This document shows positions 8,826-19,068 of a stretch of DNA of 64,000 nt, piece by piece. Under the pieces are notes generated by a model, which saw nothing but the letters and a program-made list of their open reading frames with translations, searched no databases and was not told the origin of the DNA. The position numbers and the translations under genes were made by a program. The DNA comes from Thermoanaerobacter sp. A7A (GTDB taxonomy: Bacteria > Bacillota > Thermoanaerobacteria > Thermoanaerobacterales > Thermoanaerobacteraceae), in NCBI RefSeq assembly GCF_000445185.1, contig NZ_AVAF01000153.1, positions 21,009-85,008 of the forward strand, written 5' to 3'. Numbering within the stretch: position 1 is the first letter of the stretch; each line of letters opens with the position of its first letter.

Positions 8826-9035
8826 ATGATTTATGTTACGCGTCTTAATAATGAAGAATTTGTGGTGAACGCAGACTTAATTGAATTTATTGAAAAAACT
8901 CCTGACACTGTTATAAGTCTTACTACAGGTAAAAAGATAGTAGTAAAAGAAACACCTGAGGAAATTATAGAAAAAGTTATTGCCTACAAAAAGAAAATTT
9001 TCACAATAGTAAAAGATAAAGAGGTGTTAGAATGA
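8826..9035 (+). CDS. flbD: FlbD/SwrD family flagellar protein
   Basis: A 69-residue protein, MIYVTRLNNEEFVVNADLIE at the start, matching the small FlbD family found right after flgE. The B. subtilis counterpart, SwrD, raises motor torque and supports swarming. The sequence has a compact beta-rich N-terminal part and a Lys-rich C-terminal helix. There is no membrane segment. It overlaps fliL by 4 bases. Confidence 0.9.
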   Translation: MIYVTRLNNEEFVVNADLIEFIEKTPDTVISLTTGKKIVVKETPEEIIEKVIAYKKKIFTIVKDKEVLE

Positions 9036-9439
9036 ATAACAAGACAATTTTAATAGTTATTGTTGCAGTGATTTTGTCTTTTGGTGTAGCTTTTTTGTAT
9101 TTTAACAATTTTGCCTCTACTAATAGGCCTCAAGAAATCACTTATTATAATTACTCTCCTGGCGGAGAATTTATAACTAATTTAAAAGGAGATGGAAAAT
9201 TTGTTAAAGCAACAATAGAATTGCAAGTTGCAGATAAAAATATTTTAAAAACCTTAGAAGAGCGAAATCCCCAGATTAGAGATTTGATAATCCAAATTTT
9301 AAGAGGGAAAACAGAACAAGATGTGGAAGGACCAGAAGGACAGGAGAAGTTAAAAAACGATATAAAAAATGGAATAAATAAAATAATAGGTGAAGGAAAA
9401 ATTGTAAATGTATATTTTGATGAATTCATTGTTCAATAG
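9032..9439 (+). CDS. fliL: Flagellar basal body-associated protein FliL
   Basis: FliL is a single-pass membrane protein that surrounds and supports the stator. The 135-residue product has an N-terminal transmembrane helix (about residues 5-24) and a periplasmic-type domain with the family pattern GGEFITNLKG, KFVKATIELQV and a C-terminal ending IVNVYFDEFIVQ. motA and motB, which precede fliL in some clostridia, are absent here, as in B. subtilis. Confidence 0.94.
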   Translation: MNNKTILIVIVAVILSFGVAFLYFNNFASTNRPQEITYYNYSPGGEFITNLKGDGKFVKATIELQVADKNILKTLEERNPQIRDLIIQILRGKTEQDVEGPEGQEKLKNDIKNGINKIIGEGKIVNVYFDEFIVQ

Positions 9440-9454
9440 GGAGGAGGGGATTTT

Positions 9455-10453
9455 TTGGCTGAAATATTATCACAAAGCGAGATAGATGAACTATTAAAAG
9501 CTTTTAGCTCTGGCGGATTAGATATCCAAGAAATTGAAAAAGTAGAAGAGACCAAAAGTAAAAAGATAAGAAATTACGATTTTAGAAGGCCTAATAAATT
9601 TTCAAAAGAACAACTGCGAACTCTTCAGATGATTTTTGAAAATTTGTCAAGGTCTTTGACTTCCTTTTTGTCAGGATATTTGAGAACGATAGTAGATGTT
9701 ACAGTGGTCTCTGTTGACCAGCTAACTTATTATGAGTTTAGTAATTCTTTAAACAATCCAGTTTTCATTGCTATTATTGATGCAGCTCCTTTAGAAGGCC
9801 CTTTTCTCTTGGAATTTAATAATAATACTACTTATGCAATACTTGATAGAATTTTGGGAGGAATAGGAAAAGGCGAGCTTTTGGATAGAGATTATACTGA
9901 GATTGAAATCAGCCTTTTGACCAAGATTGTAAAGCAAATGCTTCCACTTTTCAAAGAACCATGGAGCAATATATTAACGATTAACCCCTCTTTAATAAGA
10001 GTGGAAACTAACTCCCAGTTTGCTCAAATAATATCTCCCAATGAGACAGCAGCCTTGTGTACTTTATCTATAAAAATCAATGAAACAGAAGGAATAATGA
10101 ATTTTTGTATGCCTCATTTAACGTTAGAACCTATTGTGCCCAAATTAACGACAAAATTTTGGTTTTCTAGCATGAAAAAAGAAGAGAAAGTAAATCCTGA
10201 GCTTATAAAGAGTAAAATAAGCAAAACATATATACCTCTTACTGCTCAACTTGGTTCTACCACCATTACTGTAAAAGAATTTTTGGAGTTTGAAATAGGA
10301 GATATAATCGTGTTGGATAAACATTTCAAAGAGCCTGTAGATATAATAATCGATAAAAAAGTCAAATTTCGAGGTATACCTGGAATCAAAAATAACAAAT
10401 ACAGTGTAAGAATAACAGAAGTTATTTACAAAGGAGATGAAGAAAGTGAATGA
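9455..10453 (+). CDS. fliM: Flagellar motor switch protein FliM
   Basis: FliM forms the C ring and binds phospho-CheY. The 332-residue protein starts with the CheY-binding motif LSQSEIDELLKAF, followed by the CheC-like middle domain and a C-terminal SpoA domain (about residues 255-325: IPLTAQLGSTTITVKEFLEF). The TTG start at 9455 is supported by GGGAGGAGGGG just upstream. The end overlaps fliY by 17 bases. Confidence 0.96.
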   Translation: MAEILSQSEIDELLKAFSSGGLDIQEIEKVEETKSKKIRNYDFRRPNKFSKEQLRTLQMIFENLSRSLTSFLSGYLRTIVDVTVVSVDQLTYYEFSNSLNNPVFIAIIDAAPLEGPFLLEFNNNTTYAILDRILGGIGKGELLDRDYTEIEISLLTKIVKQMLPLFKEPWSNILTINPSLIRVETNSQFAQIISPNETAALCTLSIKINETEGIMNFCMPHLTLEPIVPKLTTKFWFSSMKKEEKVNPELIKSKISKTYIPLTAQLGSTTITVKEFLEFEIGDIIVLDKHFKEPVDIIIDKKVKFRGIPGIKNNKYSVRITEVIYKGDEESE

Positions 10454-11570
10454 CTTTTTATCACAAGAAGAAATAAATGCACTACTAAAAGGCTTAACCG
10501 AAGAATCTAAAGAAAATCAGTCCCAAAATGGAAAAGATTTAACAGAAGAAGAACAGGATATACTAGGGGAAATTGGGAATATAAGTTTTGGCACATCAGC
10601 CACTACTTTATATACGTTATTGAGAAACAAAGTTACTATTACTACTCCAAAAGTTTCAGTATTATCTTGGGAAGAGTTAAAAAAAGAATTTAATATTCCT
10701 TACATTGGAGTTGAAGTAGAGTATACGGAAGGACTAAAAGGTCATAACCTTCTTATTTTAAAAAAAGAAGATGTACTTAAAATGACAGATTTGATGATGG
10801 GGGGAGAAGGAAAAGTAGAAGATGGAGAAATTACTGAACTGCATTTAAGTGCAATAGGAGAAGCCATGAACCAAATGATAGGTTCTGCTGCTACTTCTCT
10901 TTCTACCCTTCTCAATAAAACTATAAATATTTCACCACCTAAAGCTTTTGTTGTTGATTTTACTGCTTCTTTACCAACAGATATTTCATTCCTAGAAGGC
11001 GATGTAGTAAAAATTGCCTTTAAAATGGAGGTAGGAGAAATAATTGATAGCGAAATCATGCAGCTTTTGCCTCTTGATTTTGCTAAAGAACTAGTGCGAA
11101 GCGTTTTGTCGAAAAATGAAGAAAAATCACCAGCGGTGACTTCCCAAGAAGAGAGTTCCAGTGCTATAATAGAAAGGGATGAAAAAAATGTCGAGACAGG
11201 TAACAATATCTCAACAGATGAGAAAGCTACCAAAAAGAAACAAAAAATTAACGCAAGTCCTGTAGTTTTTCAAAGTTTTGATGAAGAACCTTCATCTAAA
11301 AGCAAGGAAGAGAAGGAAAATTTAGAGCTGATCCTAGATGTGCCTCTTACGATTACTGTTGAACTAGGCAAGACTAAAAAACTTATAAAAGATATTTTAG
11401 AATTAGGTGAGGGTTCTATTATTGAATTGGACAAATTGGCAGGTGAGCCAGTAGATATTTTAGCAAATGGAAAGTACATAGCTAAAGGGGAAGTAGTGGT
11501 AATTGATGAGAATTTTGGGGTTAGAATTATAGATATTGTACACCAAAGCAAAAGAATTAGCAATATATAA
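10437..11570 (+). CDS. fliY: Switch protein and CheY-P phosphatase FliY
   Basis: FliY is the Gram-positive counterpart of FliN with an added CheY-P phosphatase domain. The 377 residues contain an N-terminal CheY-binding motif (FLSQEEINALLKGL), two CheC-type active-site helices each with the E-x2-N signature (GEIGNISFG near residue 41 and GEAMNQMIG near residue 143), a variable charged linker (about 220-285), and a C-terminal SpoA domain (about 295-370). With CheC further downstream, the cell has two CheC-class phosphatases in one operon. Confidence 0.95.
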   Translation: MKKVNDFLSQEEINALLKGLTEESKENQSQNGKDLTEEEQDILGEIGNISFGTSATTLYTLLRNKVTITTPKVSVLSWEELKKEFNIPYIGVEVEYTEGLKGHNLLILKKEDVLKMTDLMMGGEGKVEDGEITELHLSAIGEAMNQMIGSAATSLSTLLNKTINISPPKAFVVDFTASLPTDISFLEGDVVKIAFKMEVGEIIDSEIMQLLPLDFAKELVRSVLSKNEEKSPAVTSQEESSSAIIERDEKNVETGNNISTDEKATKKKQKINASPVVFQSFDEEPSSKSKEEKENLELILDVPLTITVELGKTKKLIKDILELGEGSIIELDKLAGEPVDILANGKYIAKGEVVVIDENFGVRIIDIVHQSKRISNI

Positions 11571-11592
11571 TAAAGATGAGGAGGAATCATTT

Positions 11593-11952
11593 GTGAGCAA
11601 AATAATGATAGTTGATGACGCTGCTTTTATGAGGATGATGATTAAAGATATTATTTCAAAAAATAATTTGGGGAGTGTGATAGAAGCTGAGAATGGTGCT
11701 GTAGCAGTAGAAAAATATTTCCAAGAAAATCCAGATTTGGTCATTATGGATATTACTATGCCTGAAATGGATGGAATACAAGCAGTGAAAGCAATCCGTG
11801 CAAAGGATCCCAATGCAAAAATAATAATGTGCTCTGCTATGGGACAGCAGGCTATGGTTATCGAGGCGATTCAAGCAGGAGCAAAAGACTTCATCGTAAA
11901 GCCTTTCCAACCTGATAGGGTGGTAGAAGCGATTAAAAAATTGTTGAAGTGA
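11593..11952 (+). CDS. cheY: Chemotaxis response regulator CheY
   Basis: A 119-residue stand-alone receiver domain with the acidic pair Asp8-Asp9, phospho-acceptor Asp53 in LVIMDITMPEMDG, and Lys in FIVKPF near residue 103. It relays the CheA signal to FliM/FliY. The frame is open further upstream (to 11536), but the GTG at 11593 follows a GATGAGGAGG ribosome binding site and gives the normal length and N-terminus. fliO follows after 10 bases. Confidence 0.96.
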   Translation: MSKIMIVDDAAFMRMMIKDIISKNNLGSVIEAENGAVAVEKYFQENPDLVIMDITMPEMDGIQAVKAIRAKDPNAKIIMCSAMGQQAMVIEAIQAGAKDFIVKPFQPDRVVEAIKKLLK

Positions 11953-11962
11953 GGCGCTTAAA

Positions 11963-12340
11963 GTGTCTAATGGCACAGAATATGTTTTTCAATTGATATG
12001 GTATTTAATTGTCTTTCTTTTAGTAATTGGAGTGGCTTTTTACATAACTCGATTTATAGGACAAAGTACTTTAAGATATACTCGTTCTACTAATTTACAG
12101 GTTATAGATTACGTAATGTTGGGTAGAGATAAAGGCTTATACATACTGAAGGTAGGAAATAAATTTTTCCTTATAGGCGTGAGCAACACCAATATAACTT
12201 ATCTTACAGAGATAAACAAAGAAGACTTAAAATTTGTAACCAATGATAAAAATTTTGTGACAAATTTGAATACTTCAATAGAACGATTAAAACAGCTAAA
12301 AAACAGATATTTGTCTAAAAAAGATGGTGAGCAAAAATGA
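11963..12340 (+). CDS. fliO: Flagellar export protein FliO (FliZ in Bacillus naming)
   Basis: A 125-residue membrane protein with one N-terminal transmembrane helix (about residues 10-30, [20 protein letters not shown]) and a short cytoplasmic domain with the pattern [20 protein letters not shown], typical of FliO. FliO assists assembly of the FliP core of the export gate. The start is GTG. It overlaps fliP by 4 bases. The identification relies on this pattern together with its position before fliP. Confidence 0.9.
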   Translation: MSNGTEYVFQLIWYLIVFLLVIGVAFYITRFIGQSTLRYTRSTNLQVIDYVMLGRDKGLYILKVGNKFFLIGVSNTNITYLTEINKEDLKFVTNDKNFVTNLNTSIERLKQLKNRYLSKKDGEQK

Positions 12341-13002
12341 ATTTAGGAGATTTGGTTTCATCAGTGACAGCTCCTTCAAATATGGCTACAAGCCTGCAAA
12401 TAGTTCTTCTGCTAACAGTTTTGACATTAGCTCCATCTATTTTAATAATGATGACTTCTTTTACTCGGATAGTGATTGTATTATCTTTTTTAAGAAATGC
12501 ACTAGGACTACAGCAAATGCCTCCTAATCAAGTACTAATTGGTTTGGCATTGTTTCTCACTTTATTCATAATGGCACCTGTGGGGCAAGATATCAACAAT
12601 AATGCTATTAAACCTTATGCAGAAGGAAAAATAACTCAACAGGAAGCGTATCAAAATGCTATCAAACCATTGAAAAATTTTATGCTGAAGCAAACAAGGC
12701 AAAATGATTTAAATCTTTTTGTAAGTTTAGCTAAAATTAAAGTAAATAATCCAGAAGACCTTCCTATGAAAGTGGTCATTCCTTCTTTTATCATCAGTGA
12801 ATTAAAGACTGCTTTTGAAATTGGCTTTATAATATATATTCCCTTTTTGATAATTGATATAGTAGTTGCCAGTGTTTTAATGTCAATGGGTATGTTTATG
12901 TTGCCACCTGTTTTGATATCTCTTCCTTTTAAAATTTTACTTTTTATTTTGGTAGATGGATGGAACTTGGTTGTCAAATCTTTGATTTTAGGTTTTAGAT
13001 AG
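12337..13002 (+). CDS. fliP: Flagellar export gate protein FliP
   Basis: FliP forms, with FliQ and FliR, the export channel core. The 221-residue polytopic membrane protein contains [21 protein letters not shown] and the family segments [20 protein letters not shown] and [20 protein letters not shown]. It appears slightly short at the N-terminus, with no long signal sequence before the first helix, as in several Gram-positive FliP proteins. Confidence 0.97.
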   Translation: MNLGDLVSSVTAPSNMATSLQIVLLLTVLTLAPSILIMMTSFTRIVIVLSFLRNALGLQQMPPNQVLIGLALFLTLFIMAPVGQDINNNAIKPYAEGKITQQEAYQNAIKPLKNFMLKQTRQNDLNLFVSLAKIKVNNPEDLPMKVVIPSFIISELKTAFEIGFIIYIPFLIIDIVVASVLMSMGMFMLPPVLISLPFKILLFILVDGWNLVVKSLILGFR

Positions 13003-13015
13003 GAGGCAAAACAAG

Positions 13016-13285
13016 TTGAATACGGGAGTGGTTATAGATATAGGAAGAGAAGCTTTAACTGTTGCCTTAACAATCGCTACTCCATTATTAGCAATAGCAT
13101 TAGGGGTAGGACTTTTAATTAGCATTTTTCAAGCCACTACACAAATTCAGGAACAAACCTTATCTTTTGTTCCTAAAATTGTCGCTATACTTATAAGTCT
13201 AATTCTATTTGGGCCATGGATGCTTACTACGTTGGTCAACTACACTCAAAGATTGTTTTTAAATATTAATAATTTTATAAAGTGA
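13016..13285 (+). CDS. fliQ: Flagellar export gate protein FliQ
   Basis: An 89-residue protein with two transmembrane helices, containing the family core LLISIFQATTQIQEQTLSFVPK. It packs around the FliP/FliR core of the export gate. The TTG start at 13016 follows an AGGAGG site. Length and motif leave little doubt. Confidence 0.96.
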   Translation: MNTGVVIDIGREALTVALTIATPLLAIALGVGLLISIFQATTQIQEQTLSFVPKIVAILISLILFGPWMLTTLVNYTQRLFLNINNFIK

Positions 13286-13291
13286 TGTAAA

Positions 13292-14074
13292 ATGGATATA
13301 ATTCAGTATTTACTTCAAAATGTTCAAATTTTTATATTACTTTTCGTCAGAATGCTGGGTATTTTTATACTTACGCCTTTTTTTGGTACAAAAAATGTTC
13401 CTACTATTTTTAAAATAGGTTTAGGTTTTTTTGCGGCAGTAATTGTTTTTGATACCATGGAACCGGTAGATTTGCAAACAAATAATGTTTTTGATTACTT
13501 TATCGTTGTCATCTCTGAGTTCATTGTAGGACTTGTGATAGGGCTGGCATCTATGATATCCTTTAGCGCTATACATTTAGCCGGTCAGCTGATTGATTAT
13601 CAGTTGGGGTTTGGACTGGTAAACATTTTAGATATTCACAGCGAAACCCAGGTTCCTTTGATGGGAAATTTCATATATATTTTGACAATCCTTATCTTCA
13701 TGCTTTTGAATGGTCATTATATATTATTTACAATGTTGGCTAAAAGTGTTGATATAATTCCTGTTGGGAAAGTTGTCTTTAATTTACCTGGTATGTCTCA
13801 AGTCTTAACAAAAATGGTTTCTGATATGTTTATATTAGGTTTTAAAATAAGTGCTCCTATAATTTTAACAACTCTTTTGACAGATTTAGTTTTGGGAATA
13901 ATCTCCCGTACTATACCTCAGCTTAACGTCTTTATGATAGGAATGCCAGCTAAGATTTTTGTTGGAATCTTTACTTTGCTTATTATGTTGCCAATGTATT
14001 TGGCAATTATAGATTTTATGTTTAATGGAATGAATGCTGACATTTTTAGATTAATGAAATTTATGACAAGGTGA
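13292..14074 (+). CDS. fliR: Flagellar export gate protein FliR
   Basis: A 260-residue polytopic membrane protein with the expected family features: an N-terminal helix with FVRMLGIFILTPFFGTKNVP, a central Gly-rich GLVIGLASMISFSAIHLAGQLIDYQLGF segment, and QLNVFMIGMPAKIFVGI near the C-terminus. FliR occurs as one copy in the FliP-FliQ-FliR core complex. It ends just as flhB begins. Confidence 0.96.
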   Translation: MDIIQYLLQNVQIFILLFVRMLGIFILTPFFGTKNVPTIFKIGLGFFAAVIVFDTMEPVDLQTNNVFDYFIVVISEFIVGLVIGLASMISFSAIHLAGQLIDYQLGFGLVNILDIHSETQVPLMGNFIYILTILIFMLLNGHYILFTMLAKSVDIIPVGKVVFNLPGMSQVLTKMVSDMFILGFKISAPIILTTLLTDLVLGIISRTIPQLNVFMIGMPAKIFVGIFTLLIMLPMYLAIIDFMFNGMNADIFRLMKFMTR

Positions 14075-14079
14075 TAGTT

Positions 14080-15162
14080 TTGAGTAAAATAAATTTACAA
14101 TTGTTTGCTGAAGAAAAAACTGAACCAGCTACTCCTAAAAGGCGACAAGATGCAAGAAAAAAAGGGCAGGTCTTCCAAAGCAGAGAAATAACTTCTGCTT
14201 TAGTAATTGTAGCAGGTTTTTTGGCAGTAAATATACTCGCAATACCTTTTTTAGGAAAAATGATGGCTTTAACAAAGTATTTGCTTTATACCTATTCTGG
14301 AGTTAATGACGATGTTTTTAATATAGTAGGTATACAAAATCTGTTTATATACCTCTTGCAACAAGCAATATCAATAACTATGCCTATAATTTTATTGATT
14401 TTTATTGTTTCTCTTGCATCAACTTATCTCCAAGTAGGCTTTGTATTTACAATTGAGCCCCTTGCCTTTAAGTTGGAAAGATTAAATCCTGTGGAGGGCT
14501 TCAAGAGAATTTTTTCAAAAAGAGCATTGGTAGAATTAGCTAAATCTATTGCTAAAGTGGTAGTTATTTTCTATATAATGTACTCTTTTTTAGCTTCTCA
14601 ATATAAAGGTATACCAATGCTTCTTGATATGTCAGTTCAAGATATATTAAAATACGCTTTAAACATACTTTTGGGAATTACTACCAGAATAGGAATTGTA
14701 CTTATTTTTCTTGGAGTATTAGATTACTTCTTCCAGTGGAGAGAGTATGAAACAAGCCTTAAAATGAGTAAAGAGGATATAAAGGAAGAGTTTAAAGAGA
14801 CGGAAGGAAACCCTCAGATAAAAGCAGAGATAAGAAGAAAACAGCGACAAGTTTCTATGAGAAGAATGATGCAAGACTTAAAAAAAGCGGATGTCGTAAT
14901 AACAAACCCAACTCATCTTGCTGTTGCTCTTATGTACGATAGTAATGTAAATGACGCACCTGTAGTGATAGCTAAAGGGCAAGACATTATTGCCCTCAGA
15001 ATAAAAGAAGAAGCTAAGAAGTTAAATATTCCTATAGTTGAGAATAAGCCATTAGCTCAGGCACTGTATAGGTCTACTGAAATAGGAGATATGATTCCAC
15101 CAGAGCTTTATCAAGCTGTAGCTGAAGTTTTGGCTTATGTGTACAGCTTGAAGGGAGAATAG
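14080..15162 (+). CDS. flhB: Flagellar export switch protein FlhB
   Basis: FlhB controls the order of exported substrates through self-cleavage of its cytoplasmic domain. The 360-residue protein begins with [20 protein letters not shown], has four transmembrane helices, and carries the autocleavage motif NPTH beginning at about Asn276. A GTG at 14071 opens the frame three codons earlier, but the AAGGTG at 14067-14072 is properly spaced for the TTG at 14080, which I prefer. Confidence 0.95.
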   Translation: MSKINLQLFAEEKTEPATPKRRQDARKKGQVFQSREITSALVIVAGFLAVNILAIPFLGKMMALTKYLLYTYSGVNDDVFNIVGIQNLFIYLLQQAISITMPIILLIFIVSLASTYLQVGFVFTIEPLAFKLERLNPVEGFKRIFSKRALVELAKSIAKVVVIFYIMYSFLASQYKGIPMLLDMSVQDILKYALNILLGITTRIGIVLIFLGVLDYFFQWREYETSLKMSKEDIKEEFKETEGNPQIKAEIRRKQRQVSMRRMMQDLKKADVVITNPTHLAVALMYDSNVNDAPVVIAKGQDIIALRIKEEAKKLNIPIVENKPLAQALYRSTEIGDMIPPELYQAVAEVLAYVYSLKGE

Positions 15163-15172
15163 GAGGGATAAT

Positions 15173-17195
15173 TTGAAATCCTCTGAGCTTACTGTAGCTC
15201 TTTTTGTAGTAGGAATAGTCTTGCTCATAATAATTCCTGTATCACCCGTTATCATGGACTTTTTATTAATATTTAACATAACTTTGTCTATAATAATACT
15301 TTTGACTACTATGTATGTAAAAGATGCTTTAGATTTTTCTATATTTCCTTCTATATTATTAATAACTACTCTTTTGAGACTGGCTCTTAACATTTCGAGT
15401 ACGAGGCTTATTTTAAGCAATGCCTATGCAGGTGGCGTAATACAGGCTTTTGGAAGTTTTGTAATAGGTGGAAATCCAGTTGTCGGATTCATTATTTTCT
15501 TGATAATTGCAATTGTACAATTTATCGTCATAACCAGAGGAGCAGAGAGAGTATCTGAAGTGTCAGCAAGATTTACTTTGGATGCAATGCCAGGAAAGCA
15601 AATGGCAATAGATGCTGATTTAAACGCAGGCCTTATAACAGAAAAAGAAGCTAGAGAGAGAAGAATGGAAATACAGCAAGAGGCAAAATTTTATGGAGCA
15701 ATGGATGGTGCTAGTAAATTTGTCAAAGGCGATGCAATTGTTTCTATAATTGTTATAATTATAAATATTGTTGCAGGTCTCATTATTGGAATGGTAATGA
15801 AGGGGATGGATATAAATAGGGCTTTAAATACTTATACTGTTTTAACAGTAGGCGAGGGTTTAGTAAATCAAATACCAGCACTTTTGATATCAACTGGCTA
15901 CTGGAATGATTGTTACTCGTTCAGCTTCTGAGTCAAATTTAGGAGGGGATGTAATAAAGCAGCTCTTCAATCAGCCTAGAATTTTAAAAATAGCAGCTGG
16001 ATTGCTCTTTGCACTGGTATTAGTACCTCTTTTACCTAAACTTCCACTTATCTTAATGGGTTCATTGTTTGCATATCTTGGATTTGCAGGGACTCAAAAA
16101 GTAACAGTAAAAGAAGAAGAACAAGAAGAAAACATAAAAGAGTTAGAGAATATAAGAGATCCTAAGAAAGTATATGAATTATTGCAAATTGACCCTATTG
16201 AACTGGAATTTGGCTATGAATTGATTCCTCTTGCAAGTGGAGAATTATTAGATAGGATTGTCATGATAAGAAGACAAATTGCTCTTGATTTGGGTATTGT
16301 GGTCCCAATGATTCGTTTAAGAGATAATATTCAATTAAAGCCTAATGAATATGTTATAAAAATTAGAGGGAATGAAATTGCCAGAGGCAAGGTATATATT
16401 GATAGGTATATGGCTATGACAGCAGGAGAAATAGATGAAGATATTTCTGGAATTCGAGAAAGAGAACCAGCTTTTGGATTACCTGCAATTTGGATAGATG
16501 AAAACGAAAAGTCAAAAGCAGAAGCAAGGGGATATACAGTAGTAGATGTTCCTTCTGTTATTGCTACACACCTCACTCATATTATAAAACAGCATGCCCA
16601 TGAACTTTTAGGAAGGCAAGAAGTACAGAGTTTAATTGACAATATAAAAGCGACGAATCCTGCATTAATAGAAGAATTAGTACCTAAGATTTTAACAATA
16701 GGTGAAATAGAGAAAGTACTTTCTAACCTTTTAAGAGAGGGGTTATCTATCAGAGATTTAGTTACAATATTGGAGACTTTAGCAGATTATGCTCCTATTA
16801 TCCGAGATACAGATGTTTTAACAGAGTATGTAAGACAGGCTTTAGCTCGTGCTATTTCCAGTAAATATGCTGCAGGTGGTAAGATTGAAGTTATAACGTT
16901 AGATCCAAGTGTTGAACAGTTAATATCCTCCAGTATAACTCAGACAGAACATGGTTCTTATTTAGCATTGGAGCCTTCTTTGGCGCAAAGGGTTTTAAAA
17001 AGTATCCATGAATTAGTAAAAAAGGTAACTTTAAAAGGTGGACAACCTGTAATTCTGACAGCGCCTGTAACTCGATTTTATCTCAGGAAGTTAGTAGAAC
17101 AAATTTCTCCCGATATTGTTGTTTTGTCATATAATGAGCTTTTACCAAATATTGAAGTTACATCGGTGGGGACGGTGAGATTAAATGAAAGTTAA
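15173..17195 (+). CDS. flhA: Flagellar export component FlhA, split by a +1 frameshift
   Basis: FlhA is the large export-gate protein with an eight-helix membrane domain and a cytoplasmic ring that docks chaperones. The first 241 codons (to 15895) encode the membrane part ending LLIST. One extra G at 15896 or 15897 moves the frame, and that frame soon stops at 15931. Removing the G gives [21 protein letters not shown], the continuous family sequence, running to 17195 for about 673 residues, the normal length. The second half is intact, with no other disabling change. Either a sequence error, a recent mutation that would block motility, or less likely programmed frameshifting. Start is TTG at 15173. 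Confidence 0.93.
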
Positions 17196-18210
17196 AAAAT
17201 ATATCGCTAATGACTATCAAGAAGCTTTACGAATGATAAAAGCGGAAATGGGAAGTAACGCTGTAATACTTCATCAGAACAGAATTAAAGAAAGAGGGAT
17301 CATAGGACTTTTTAAGAAGAGTAAAGTGGAAGTAATAGCAGCAGTAGAAGATTACCCACCGGTAATCCCTAAGGAAAATATTACAAAAAATGATATAAAC
17401 GAACTTAAAAATCTAATTAAAACTATAACTATCAATAAAAATGGAACGGTTACAGAAGCTAGGGATAAAAATTTAATTTCTAAATTAATAGATTATGGAA
17501 TAGAAAAGGAAGTGTCTCAGTTATTGGGGGAAGGAATTGATGAACTTGATAATAAAGGAATAAAAATTTTAAAGGAACGAATAGATGCTTTTATGGGACC
17601 TCCTCAAAAATTGAATTCTGAAAAAAGCAAAAAAATTTTGTTCATTGGACCTACTGGAGTGGGGAAAACTACAACCATTGCAAAAATTGCTTCTAATTTG
17701 ATATTGAATGAAGGTAAAAAAATAATGCTCGTTACAGCAGACATTTTCAGAATAGCGGCGGTAGACCAGTTGAAAACCTATGGAGAAATTTTAGGAGTGC
17801 CAGTAAGAGTAGTAAATAATATTTTTGAACTTCATAAACTTCAGCCAGAGTTTGAAAAGTACGATGTAGTTTTAATAGATACAGCTGGAAGAAGCCATAA
17901 AGATGAAAAGCGAATAAGTGAATTAAAAACTTTTATCAAATATGCAAACTGTGATGAAACTTTTTTATGCTTGAGTGCTACAACTAAATCGGAAGATTTA
18001 AAAGAAGTAATAGAAAGATATGAATTTGCAGGAAATTATAAGTTAATTTTTACTAAATTAGATGAAACTGATAATTATAGTTCTATTTTAAACGCTGTTT
18101 ACTATTCAGGGCGACCAATTTCTTATTTTACAAATGGACAAATTGTTCCTGATGATATAACTTTAGCAGAAAGCGAAATTATCGTCTTAAGCATAGTAAA
18201 GGGGAATTAG
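17185..18210 (+). CDS. flhF: Flagellar biogenesis SRP-like GTPase FlhF
   Basis: FlhF is an SRP-family GTPase that helps set flagellar number and position. The 341-residue protein has the N-terminal B domain ([20 protein letters not shown]), a variable linker, and an NG GTPase domain with G1 motif GPTGVGKTTT at about residues 155-164, the DTAGRS motif near residue 232 and TKLDE near 292. It overlaps the end of flhA by 11 bases and directly precedes flhG. Confidence 0.95.
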   Translation: MKVKKYIANDYQEALRMIKAEMGSNAVILHQNRIKERGIIGLFKKSKVEVIAAVEDYPPVIPKENITKNDINELKNLIKTITINKNGTVTEARDKNLISKLIDYGIEKEVSQLLGEGIDELDNKGIKILKERIDAFMGPPQKLNSEKSKKILFIGPTGVGKTTTIAKIASNLILNEGKKIMLVTADIFRIAAVDQLKTYGEILGVPVRVVNNIFELHKLQPEFEKYDVVLIDTAGRSHKDEKRISELKTFIKYANCDETFLCLSATTKSEDLKEVIERYEFAGNYKLIFTKLDETDNYSSILNAVYYSGRPISYFTNGQIVPDDITLAESEIIVLSIVKGN

Positions 18211-18213
18211 TGT

Positions 18214-19068
18214 ATGATGGACCAGGCTGAAAGTTTAAGAAAATTGGTTTCCCAAAAGAAGAAGATAAAAAAAAGCAGGGTTATTACAATTACAGGTGGA
18301 AAAGGCGGAATTGGTAAAACATGTATCTCAGTAAATCTTTCTTTGGGACTTAAAAAATTGGGCTATAATGTTACGATTATTGATGCAGATTTGGGATTTT
18401 CAAATGTTGAAATTGAATTAGGAGTTACTTCTAAGTATACTTTATTAGATGTTTTGTACAACAACAAAATGATAACAGAAGTTATAAATGAAGGGCCTTT
18501 AGGTGTAAAATACATATCTTCTGGTGGAGACTTCAACCTTATTAAAGAAGGAGTAGATTTAAGTCTTTTTCTAAACAACATTAAAATTTTAGACTATTAT
18601 TCCGATTTTATTATTATAGATACGGGTGCAGGCCTCAATAACGTAGTTAGCAATTTTTTAAAAGCAGCCGATGAAGTTTTACTGATAGTAACTCCTGAAC
18701 CAACGTCTATTATGGATGCTTATACTCTCACTAAGTATTCGCTGGTAGGTGAAAGCAAAAAAATTAATGTAGTGATAAATAGAGTAAAAAATTTTGGTGA
18801 ATACAGAAAAATTTACGATAGGTTTGAAACAGTAGTTAAAAACTATTTAGGTGTATCTTTGATTGATTTAGGGTATTTAGAAAATGACGAAAAGATGATG
18901 GAGTGTATAATTGAGCAAAATCCCATTGTCCTTAAATATGAAAATAGTAAAACCTCAAAAAAGATATTACAAATTGCAGCTCAAATTGCTAATCAACCTC
19001 CTCCTGTAGAAAATAAGGGGTTGTGGGGTATTTTTTCTAGACTTATCAATAGAGGAGGATTTAAATGA
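18214..19068 (+). CDS. flhG: MinD-like ATPase FlhG (FleN/YlxH)
   Basis: FlhG is a MinD/ParA-family ATPase that activates the FlhF GTPase and limits flagellar number. The 284-residue sequence has a short N-terminal activator segment (DQAESLRKLVSQ, with the family DQA pattern), a deviant Walker A motif GGKGGIGKTCIS around residues 28-39, and IIDADLGFSNVE. There are adjacent possible ATG starts at 18214 and 18217. It overlaps the next gene by 4 bases. Confidence 0.94.
   Translation: MMDQAESLRKLVSQKKKIKKSRVITITGGKGGIGKTCISVNLSLGLKKLGYNVTIIDADLGFSNVEIELGVTSKYTLLDVLYNNKMITEVINEGPLGVKYISSGGDFNLIKEGVDLSLFLNNIKILDYYSDFIIIDTGAGLNNVVSNFLKAADEVLLIVTPEPTSIMDAYTLTKYSLVGESKKINVVINRVKNFGEYRKIYDRFETVVKNYLGVSLIDLGYLENDEKMMECIIEQNPIVLKYENSKTSKKILQIAAQIANQPPPVENKGLWGIFSRLINRGGFK

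Noticed and set aside
10742..11233. Antisense open frame opposite fliY
   Set aside because: Shadow of the FliY coding frame, with no start signals.
12324..12527. Plus-strand open frame overlapping fliP
   Set aside because: Out of frame with the conserved FliP protein and rich in Ser/Asn/Phe, typical of a shadow frame.
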